DNA from: Paragordius varius
Lineage: Eukaryota; Nematomorpha
Direction: 5' to 3'
Assembly (NCBI GenBank): GCA_964247055.1
Contig: OZ176057.1
Span: 4,588,001 to 4,652,000 of the forward strand
DNA length: 64,000 bases
The first letter of the stretch is position 1, and the number at the start of each line of letters is the position of its first letter. This document shows positions 60,601 to 64,000 of the stretch, piece by piece. The position numbers were made by a program, and so were the translations under genes. Below the pieces are notes generated by a model. That model made no database searches. It saw nothing but the letters and a program-made list of their open reading frames with translations, and was not told the origin of the DNA.

Positions 60601-61310
60601 ATTTAAATAACATATAATATATCATTTGCAATTCAAGAGTGTCCTTGAACACTTTAAGTTGGTCCTTTTGAACATTACAAGTTGGCCCTTTGATTGTATT
60701 GTTTTGTTTTAAACATTTATCATTCATACATATATCATTCATTTATTTAATCGTTTTTAACATATGTATTTGACATAAATTTTAAATGAATATCAACTTT
60801 TAATCATTGAGAACCCGTATATTATTAATTTCCTAAATTTATTTTGGATATCTATATGATTTTAACACATAATTAATAAATATATAAGTTGTTTGGGTTA
60901 TTATATACAATTTTTCAAAACATATTAACAATTTTGTTAAATTGGGAAAAAACTAAAAAGTGGTTTTTAAATAAATATTTTATTTTATATTAATAAATAT
61001 ATAAAAAAAAGAAAATTGTGTGAAATAATTATAAAATAAAATAATACATGCAAAAAATTTTATTAAATATAAATTTATTAGTTTTAGGGAACAACAACTT
61101 GACAAGGAACAACTTGATGTATTCAAGGGCCAACTTGACGTGTTTAAGGACACTCTTGAAGTGCAAATAGATATTATTTTTTTACAAGTTTATAAAAAAA
61201 TTTAAAACAATTAACATACCAATTTTAACAAACTGATCATCCGAAATTAGCACTATAAATATTATGGAAATCATACATACATCTGATAAATGTAATATCA
61301 TTTGCTGTTT
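36808..61310 (-). CDS. Gene 1: microexon gene, low-complexity Ser/Thr/Pro-rich protein (5' end not found)
   Basis: Proposed exons, minus strand: 61310-61281, 61252-61220, 58105-58064, 56097-56044, 55515-55480, 54806-54738, 54147-54121, 54018-53932, 53854-53840, 53277-52935, 52746-52328, 50261-50232, 49666-49637, 48235-48218, 47460-47431, 47121-47104, 45867-45838, 44216-44196, 42082-42044, 41700-41665, 39608-39582, 37549-37514, 36818-36808 (stop TGA). Except for two large central exons and the last, all are 15-87 nt, multiples of three, open in phase 1 and flanked by fair splice signals. The product would be about 490 residues: a charged N-terminal part, a small-residue hydrophobic stretch (GITGGGVVAGTAVAVGAVIP), a long Ser/Ala/Glu-rich region, a basic segment (PRKAKKTSIKGK), PSTSR-type repeats, and a C-terminus DRQSL-SDTVIQRMLEI. 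No known domain. Gene structure resembles flatworm micro-exon genes; homology is not claimed. The gene may also end at 52323. Confidence 0.6.
37030..37260. mobile_element. Family A MITE, copy 17 (right end lost)
   Basis: Left CAGTAAAAAGTAAAAGTTAA; the other arm is recognisable only to AAAAAGTATGGTTGTG. Confidence 0.55.
37514..37549 (-). CDS. Gene 1 exon, C-terminal (SDTVIQRMLEI)
   Basis: 36 nt, phase 1 to 1, acceptor ATCAATATAATAG, donor GATTC|GTAATG. With the preceding exon (LMQMDRQS) it gives DRQSLSDTVIQRML, similar to DRQSLRDFIRQLLERM of gene 2. The last exon (36818-36808) then adds RSI and a stop. Confidence 0.6.
37752..38017. mobile_element. Near-perfect inverted repeat (about 95-bp arms, about 75-bp loop)
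   Basis: Outer ends CTGAAATGCGTACAACTATA (left) and its reverse complement (right, TTTGTACGCATTTCAG); inner arm edges ATGAATTGTAACGTAAT. Arms differ at few positions, so it is young or maintained. It lies in a gene 1 intron and could fold into a long hairpin in RNA. Confidence 0.75.
38497..38790. mobile_element. Family A MITE, copy 18
   Basis: Both arms (AAAAATTGAAATTATACCGA left, GTCCCCGTATTTAATTTCAA right). Confidence 0.75.
39211..39565. mobile_element. Family B element, copy 11
   Basis: Left ACCATTTACAGTTCTAAACC; the right arm has four units and ends close to the donor of gene 1 exon 39608-39582. Confidence 0.75.
39582..39608 (-). CDS. Gene 1 microexon LMQMDRQS
   Basis: 27 nt, phase 1 to 1, acceptor TTTTTGTTAG, donor AAGTC|GTAAGT (consensus donor). 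Confidence 0.55.
39879..39912. repeat. (AT)n microsatellite
   Basis: Uninterrupted alternation of A and T. Confidence 0.9.
40630..40815 (+). mobile_element. LINE ORF2 C-terminal relic
   Basis: In a shifting plus-strand frame: KLLQINGQTKFLTP, then GSLIRKKLSFFGHIRRST and KVTDAGK. This follows the RRLLRIPWTxKxTNxxVL ... RRKLSFFGHIxR layout near the end of many metazoan LINE pol proteins. Contains stops and at least one frame change. Confidence 0.7.
41665..42082 (-). CDS. Gene 1 exons 42082-42044 and 41700-41665
   Basis: 39 nt (NQEPSTSRSEGQ) and 36 nt (QAQSNEQPGTSG), both phase 1 to 1. Acceptors AATTACATAG and TTGCATTTAG, donors AAA|GTAATT and CGG|GTATCT. They carry the last P(S/G)TS motifs of the repeat series. 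Confidence 0.65.
42195..42664 (-). other. Candidate phase-0 exons of unknown assignment
   Basis: 42664-42640 (acceptor GATTCCACAG, HRAWSFNK, donor AAA|GTAATT), 42499-42461 (YEVSHYPTIGCGI, donor ATC|GTAATA), 42362-42333 (acceptor TTTCTTCCAG, LSDSQQPLK, stop) and 42230-42195 (VNKMWNSHHINR, donor CGT|GTAAAT). All keep frame 0, unlike gene 1, so they would belong to another transcript or be decoys. The 42362 segment is also open on the plus strand (AVESQIAGRNEQ). Confidence 0.3.
43149..43172 (-). CDS. Possible gene 1 microexon VRLLHVQ
   Basis: 24 nt, phase 1 to 1, acceptor ATATTCAAACAG, donor CCAAG|GTATAA. Hydrophobic residues unlike the neighbouring PST-rich exons; kept apart from the main model. 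Confidence 0.3.
43398..43582. mobile_element. Family F hAT-like MITE, copy 3
   Basis: TGTGTCCAACACGTGTTC left, GTTTGGACACCCTAG right. Confidence 0.6.
43718..44145. mobile_element. Family C element, degenerate copy 3
   Basis: Units such as TTGAACATTTCAAGTTTGTC on the left and AAAATGTTCACAAGAACTAA on the right; termini lost. Confidence 0.5.
44196..50261 (-). CDS. Gene 1 tandem repeat exons (PSTS and ITxP series)
   Basis: 30-nt exons: 50261-50232 MDAQSSTSQ, 49666-49637 MEPQPSTSR, 47460-47431 LEPKPSTSH, 45867-45838 AEPRPSTSQ; 21-nt exon 44216-44196 QPSTSR; 18-nt exons 48235-48218 ITRPA and 47121-47104 ITPPT. All are phase 1 to 1 with acceptors TAG or CAG and donors GTATAT, GTAATT, GTAGGG, GTACTA, GTTTAT or GTATGT. 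Sequence similarity between exons scattered over 6 kb, each still bounded by splice signals, is strong evidence that they are real and arose by exon duplication. The translated product is a disordered Pro/Ser/Thr repeat. Confidence 0.75.
44500..45616 (+). mobile_element. Non-autonomous Helitron
   Basis: 5' end TCTATATATTTATAAAGATG after an A; 3' end with hairpin GCTGCGTAGCAGC (45588-45600), 12 bases, then CTAG (45613-45616) before a T. This fits Helitron ends (TC...CTRR, inserted between A and T). The interior has two full copies and one partial copy of a unit of about 475-493 bp starting at TGTGATCTG (44534, 45027, 45502). No Rep/helicase coding. Confidence 0.85.
45645..45822. mobile_element. 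Family A MITE, half copy
   Basis: Centre and right arm only (AAAGTATGGTTGTCTTTTCA, ATCCGTATAATTTCAATTTT), immediately beside the Helitron and an (AT)n tract. Confidence 0.65.
46593..46862. mobile_element. Family F hAT-like MITE, copy 4 (best preserved)
   Basis: CAGGGGTGTCCAATGTATAG left, TGTTGGACACCTCTGA right, with GTGTGACCCGC subterminal. Confidence 0.8.
48916..49205. mobile_element. Family A MITE, copy 19
   Basis: Complete, CAGTAAAAATTGAAATTATG to CAATTTTTACTGTA. Confidence 0.85.
49345..49615. mobile_element. Family A MITE, copy 20
   Basis: CAGTAAAATTTAAAAGTATA to TTTCAATTTTTACTCTA. It starts 20 bp downstream of exon 49666-49637 (minus). Confidence 0.8.
49743..49794. repeat. (AT)n microsatellite
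   Basis: About 26 AT units without interruption. Confidence 0.95.
51300..51371 (+). other. Exon-like segment open on both strands
   Basis: Plus strand: acceptor AGTTTTTTATTTAAAG, 72 nt reading MGQTQIATVPYICMNSLCPL, donor GGAG|GTACAA, phase 1 to 1. Minus strand over the same bases: GKGSSYKCMEQWLSAFGP then a stop. No partner exon found for either. Confidence 0.25.
52328..52746 (-). CDS. Gene 1 large exon, second half (Ser-rich, basic)
   Basis: 419 nt, phase 2 to 1 if the donor CACTGG|GTTAAA at 52327 is used; without it the frame stops at TAA 52323-52325, which lies inside the donor. Contains ETQVMEPSQSSSLVDTG, a motif resembling the later repeat exons, then SSSSTHAEPSEG, PNTEVPVPRKAKKTSIKGK and AKAVKRSQSDMEAL. 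GC content and codon variety are well above the surroundings. Confidence 0.7.
52747..52934. mobile_element. Family A MITE acting as a gene 1 intron
   Basis: MITE with shortened centre inside a coding exon, flanked by TA. On the minus strand the exon runs GATATACA|GTAAAA, where CAGTAAAA is the MITE terminus; the acceptor is TTTTTACGGTAAATAG|C, tract from the MITE and AG from the exon. Splicing keeps frame. The pre-insertion sequence is readable as GAT ATA AAT AGC GCA, so the exon was once continuous. Confidence 0.8.
52935..53277 (-). CDS. Gene 1 large exon, first half (Ala/Thr/Glu-rich)
   Basis: 343 nt, phase 1 to 2. Acceptor CCGTCTCCCATAG, donor at the MITE edge. Starts VVAGTAVAVGAVIPTTGAVA, a small-residue hydrophobic stretch that may be a membrane or signal-like segment, followed by VAAGQASSQMAQGLEVETET and a Ser/Gln-rich part. 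Codon use is much less AT-rich than the flanks. Confidence 0.75.
53303..53588. mobile_element. Family A MITE, copy 21, next to a gene 1 acceptor
   Basis: Complete arms; its left end lies 25 bp from the acceptor of exon 53277, so the MITE's CAATTTTTACG tract precedes that splice site on the minus strand. Confidence 0.85.
53840..54147 (-). CDS. Gene 1 exons 54147-54121, 54018-53932 and 53854-53840
   Basis: 27 nt (LNATKPQK), 87 nt (HSYYNHQSGTPIEKQMTETK then WTPGKIAV) and a 15-nt microexon (ITGG). Acceptors CTAATTTTTAG, CCAACCTCAG, TTGTTAATCCAG; donors AGA|GTAAAC, TTG|GTATAT, GAG|GTAAAT. An alternative acceptor at 54031 would add four residues. The plus strand over 54078-54158 is also open (26 codons, hydrophobic) but lacks support. 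Confidence 0.65.
54599..54673. repeat. (TA)n microsatellite
   Basis: About 37 TA units, within a gene 1 intron. The flanking sequence on the left (54370-54600) is a worn family A copy. Confidence 0.95.
54738..54806 (-). CDS. Gene 1 exon, 69 nt
   Basis: Phase 1 to 1; HFSNSNTSRNHESKNTPPAN. Acceptor TTTATATTTAG, donor TCCAA|GTACAA. Confidence 0.65.
55054..55086 (-). CDS. Possible gene 1 microexon, 33 nt
   Basis: Phase 1 to 1, YPIFIIVIKK, donor AAAAG|GTTAGT; the acceptor tract is weak. Not included in the main model. Confidence 0.25.
55125..55280. mobile_element. Family E MITE, copy 5
   Basis: Arms GGGCAATTTGCAACACACAG and TTGTGTTGCAAATTGCC; both strands are open over the arms, giving false ORFs. 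Confidence 0.8.
55480..56097 (-). CDS. Gene 1 exons 56097-56044 and 55515-55480
   Basis: 54 nt (PPQNKKLVEAIKPFSIS) and 36 nt (RKRHDSSNKSP), phase 1 to 1. Acceptors GCTATTTTTACAG and AAATTTATTTAG, donors TCAG|GTTAAT and CCAA|GTAAGG. Both open only in the phase used by the rest of the gene or nearly so. Confidence 0.6.
56299..56583. mobile_element. Family A MITE, copy 22
   Basis: CAGTAAAAAATTGAAATTAT left, TTTTAAATTGTACTGTA right. Confidence 0.8.
56816..57317. mobile_element. Family D element, copy 6
   Basis: Diverged and slightly shorter; TACCCC blocks near both ends remain. Confidence 0.7.
57690..57953. mobile_element. Family F hAT-like MITE, copy 5
   Basis: Right end ATGTTGGACACCCCTGA; the left terminus is worn (CAACACGCGACC). 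Confidence 0.6.
58064..58105 (-). CDS. Gene 1 microexon, 42 nt
   Basis: Phase 1 to 1; NKTDTDIHVRIFF. Acceptor TTAACCATTTTAG, donor TTTG|GTATAT. Other frames of this segment are also open, so the call depends on phase agreement. Confidence 0.45.
58186..58470. mobile_element. Family B element, copy 12
   Basis: Left ATACCATTTACAGTTCGAAG; right arm worn. Confidence 0.7.
58540..58760. mobile_element. Family B element, copy 13 (worn)
   Basis: Central AATAAATTATGTGTTTTTG box and partial arms. Confidence 0.5.
59466..59518 (-). CDS. Possible terminal exon next to a family A end
   Basis: Acceptor ATTAAATACTAG, then phase 1 KEVIPSNRKAAIKFVQ and stop TAG. It could be an alternative last exon for the upstream part of gene 1. 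The family A MITE at 59535 lies just upstream on this strand and provides the tract TTTTTACTGTAAATG. Confidence 0.35.
59535..59788. mobile_element. Family A MITE, copy 23
   Basis: CAGTAAAAAATATATGTACA left, TTTCAATTTTGATTGTA right. Confidence 0.75.
60198..60375 (+). repeat. tRNA-derived SINE (Lys-TTT-like head)
   Basis: A-box-like TGGCGTGATGG, an anticodon loop CTTTTAC (TTT), and B-box-like GAGTTCAAATATCC at tRNA spacing. The acceptor stem does not pair, so it is not a working tRNA. A GC-richer tail follows (GCTCTGGGCAGGCGAGTG, CATGTCCGGATAC). Confidence 0.6.
60380..60432. mobile_element. Family A MITE, right end only
   Basis: TTTTTGTCCGTAGAAGTTTA to TTTTACTGTA, directly after the SINE; the SINE may have landed in this MITE. 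Confidence 0.5.
60620..61168. mobile_element. Family C fold-back element, copy 4
   Basis: CATTTGCAATTCAAGAGTG to CACTCTTGAAGTGCAAATAG; two to three units per arm. Confidence 0.8.
61220..61310 (-). CDS. Gene 1 exons 61310-61281 and 61252-61220 with a 28-nt intron
   Basis: 30 nt (TANDITFIR) and 33 nt (LISDDQFVKI), each phase 1 to 1. Acceptors TTATTTATAG and AATATTTATAG, donors CAGAT|GTATGT and AATTG|GTATGT. Reading through the 28 nt meets a stop in this frame. Confidence 0.5.
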
Positions 61311-61817
61311 CTATAAAATAAATATAAATATATGATGCAATAATTTGGTTTTTTTGTATATGTAAATTTGGAAATTACGATAAAATGTATCAAAAAAACT
61401 TTAAACAGTGAGTTTATAAAAAATATATATTTTTTAACAAAATGGCCACAACAAATAAAAGTTTATGATCCAATGAGCCTTAATTTTTACAATATAACGT
61501 GAAAAAAGCAAAAATGAGATTTTTAAATAAAACAATAATTACTAAAAAATTTATTTAATTCTGGTTGAAAAATGACTCCTAAATTCGTTTCATGAAGGAC
61601 ATGTGTCTCGTGATGTGGAAATATATATACTTTGTAAAATTTAGAATAATTAAATTCTACAATTCATGACACTTTCGTATATTATTCAAAAAAATTAAAT
61701 ATATTTGATCTCCAAACACATTGTCCATTTTACTCTAATTTATTGTTTGCATTTTGGATTTATGTGCCAAAAAAAGCTTTCAAAAAAATCTAAATTTTTA
61801 AAATCATCTTCTTTTAT

Positions 61818-62134
61818 ATAGGCGTGTCCAGCACAAGGCCCACGGATAGCATGTTGACCCTCTCAGACTTATGTGCGGCCCGTGAAAAATTTCAAACCCT
61901 AAATTATAAAAACACGCTTACAAATCTTAATAAAACTGATATTTGTTAAACATTTTTTATAAGTCTATCCAATCGGCAAAAAGTTGGAAAATTGCGATAT
62001 TGTCATTTCACAGTTTATATTATTTTAAATCTTATAAAAAATTTTTTAAATATCCATATATATTTCACGTTGCCTGATTTTCGGGTCGAAAATGCGGCCC
62101 TCGAAACCATTTGTGTTGGAAAGCCCTGATTTAA
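61818..62134. mobile_element. Family F hAT-like MITE, copy 6
   Basis: GGCGTGTCCAGCACAAGGCC left, GTGTTGGAAAGCCCTGA right, with GCGGCCCGTG and GCGGCCCTCG subterminal blocks. Confidence 0.7.
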
Positions 62135-62272
62135 AGTGACCCCAAATTTTTTTATCCTGTGAATGAGTGTGATTTATTACCCATCCTTATAAATAAAAAT
62201 AAGCATATAATTTTTTTGATCCTAACTATATCATATCTTTCTTGCTCAATTTTTACAATATATATTATTATA

Positions 62273-62834
62273 TTAACACCTGGATACAACACATTCATTT
62301 CAATCCTTCGTATTAAATTGGGGTAGTTAAATACCTTAGGCCTGTTTTAGATTAAATTAAAATATGGAAGGAATCGAAACTATGGCAAAATCTTGCACTT
62401 ATATAACATTACTAATCCGAAATATATAAAAATTTTATTCAAAAACACTTGATATTACTTATTTTTTAAGCCAAAACCGAAAGGAAAAATTTTAGTCAAC
62501 GTGACATGCGTGCAATTGCAAAATTAAAAAATATACAAAATAATCAGCTTTTTCTATTTAAAATGTATTTTAATGAAAAATTAGCTTTAATTTTACCCTT
62601 AAAATTAAACAAAGAAGATATTTTGCAAAAAGTTTTTAAAATAAAAATGGTGTCGAAGTAGGACATGGAACTTTTTTTTCAAAACAAAGTTTTATTTAGA
62701 TATTTTGGCATATATATAATTTTTTCAGGAGCATAAATTTAAATTGGGACCTTTTCCTTCAGTAGTTTTATAAAAATGCTAACTCAAATTTAGTCTGGGG
62801 TATTAGGATACCCCAATTTGAATCGAAGTGTTTA
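62273..62834. mobile_element. Family D element, copy 7
   Basis: Both ends present, right end TACCCCAATTTGAATCGAAG and GTGTT. Confidence 0.85.
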
Positions 62835-62987
62835 TATATATTTTCTTGTTTTTTATGTAATAATGAGAATGATGGCCATTAAATTATATAATAGTATAAG
62901 AAATAGTATACCAATCAATCCACTTCTAAATAAATGTAAAATAATATGAAAAACAATAAAATTATTGGAACATATCCATACTATACT

Positions 62988-63232
62988 TTAGCTTAGGGGG
63001 TGTGCGGACCGCGAAAAATTTGGAAATTGCTAGCAAATGCCATAATTACCAAAAACATGCTCATAAAATCTTGGAAATGAAATTTTTAAACATACTTGCT
63101 ACTAATCCCCAATTCGGATAAGGAAACAATTGGTTAAATAAATATCAGTAAGTAGTTTTTTACACACATAAGTATAAAATTCAATATCAATATTTTATAA
63201 ATGTCCCCACGATAGACAACCCCTGCTTTAGA
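62988..63232. mobile_element. Family F hAT-like MITE, copy 7
   Basis: TTAGGGGGTGTGCGGACCGC left, GATAGACAACCCCTGC right. Confidence 0.6.
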
Positions 63233-63669
63233 TTTTTAGCCTGATAAAACCGTTATTTCAAGTTAAATGAGTTACCTTATAAAGTGTGAAAATTTAAAAA
63301 ACTTTATGTTAATACGCCTATATTGGAAATAAATAATAAAAAACCCAAAAATGAATTTAAGATTACCGGCACAAAAAGATTCCAATAAAAATTATAAACA
63401 TAGTATGGAATTTCCTAATACAGAAATGATAAAAAATGTAGAGATAAAATTAAAATATAAATTTAAAATTTTACAATGTTTATCTTATGGTGTTTTGGTT
63501 TAAAATAATTTTATTATATTTCTAATTTGGTTTTGAACTGGGGTCAAAGTAATACATTATCTAACATTACAATTTTTGAAAATTAAAATATTATATTTTT
63601 AACAAAACTTATGTTTAAGGAAAACAACCTGTATAAAATTTAACATTATAAAGAAATTAATTTTGGCTA
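63233..63669. other. No feature recognised
   Basis: AT-rich; no exon-like segment or repeat identified. The 5' exon of gene 1 may lie here or beyond the window, but no start with a signal-like sequence was found. Confidence 0.3.
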
Positions 63670-63900
63670 TAGTAAAAATTTAAATTATACCAACAAAATA
63701 AAAAGCTAAAATATTTTGTAAAAGACAACCATACTTTTGAAATCTTGATTTTTCCTACAAAATTTATATTTTAAGTAATGTAATTAATCATAAAATAAGT
63801 CTATCAACAATATCTCAAGGATTATAAAATCCCTATTTAAGTTGAAAAAATATGGCGTCGTCCGTAAAATAGTGTGATATTTAGTTTTTATGTTTTTATT
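63670..63900. mobile_element. Family A MITE, copy 24 (right arm worn)
   Basis: Left AGTAAAAATTTAAATTATAC and AAAGACAACCATACTTTTG; the right arm is barely recognisable. Confidence 0.55.
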
Positions 63901-64000
63901 TATAATTTATAGTTTTTCTTGTAAATTAGGTGTCAACGCCATATGATATAGTGAATGTATGGTTGGTTAAACATCCTATGTCTTCTACAGTGTATATTAT

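Noticed and set aside
61441-61480. Exon-like minus-strand segment (AHWIINFYLLWPF) upstream of gene 1
   Set aside because: Joining it to exon 61310 would create a stop codon at the junction.

Overview
The window is nuclear DNA of a metazoan, probably an invertebrate. It is very AT-rich (by eye about four bases in five), genes are split into short exons by GT...AG introns, and the genes recognised (an INPP5A-type inositol 5-phosphatase and a peptide-type rhodopsin-family GPCR) are animal genes. I cannot name the species. Microexons in phase 1 recall the micro-exon genes of parasitic flatworms, but that is an analogy, not an identification.

Layout. (1) 981-16013, minus strand: the first 13 exons of an INPP5A orthologue, read from ATG at 16013; the last exon or exons lie left of base 1. 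Exons were found by hand from splice signals, frame continuity and similarity to vertebrate INPP5A; all 12 junctions keep frame. (2) 19956-22283, plus strand: an intronless 775-residue GPCR, head to head with INPP5A, with AATAAA just after its stop. (3) About 28015-32634 (perhaps from 35414), minus: gene 2, a small single-pass membrane protein in short exons. (4) 36808-61310, minus: gene 1, a microexon gene of about 23 exons. Its small exons are 15-87 nt, multiples of three and phase 1; one series encodes repeats of the type EPxPSTSR, alternating in part with 18-nt exons. Genes 1 and 2 end in similar C-termini (DRQSL plus 14-15 residues).

The rest is mobile DNA: family A (long-TIR MITE, TA target, about 300 bp, more than 25 copies), families B and C (fold-back elements whose arms are 21-bp minisatellites around TTGAACAATTCAA), D (about 560 bp), E (about 160-190 bp), F (hAT-like TIR, about 200-320 bp), a hAT-like element, a Tc1/mariner-like element beside the GPCR, a non-autonomous Helitron, three LINE 3'-end relics and a tRNA-derived SINE. 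No retrovirus-like, LTR or capsid-bearing element was recognised.

The most interesting point is that mobile DNA shapes splicing. A family A MITE sits inside a gene 1 coding exon and appears to have become an intron (52747-52934), the only phase-2 intron in that gene; its terminus supplies the donor, and removing it restores frame. In at least four other places a family A terminus lies just upstream of a 3' splice site. All splice calls are from sequence alone and need RNA evidence.
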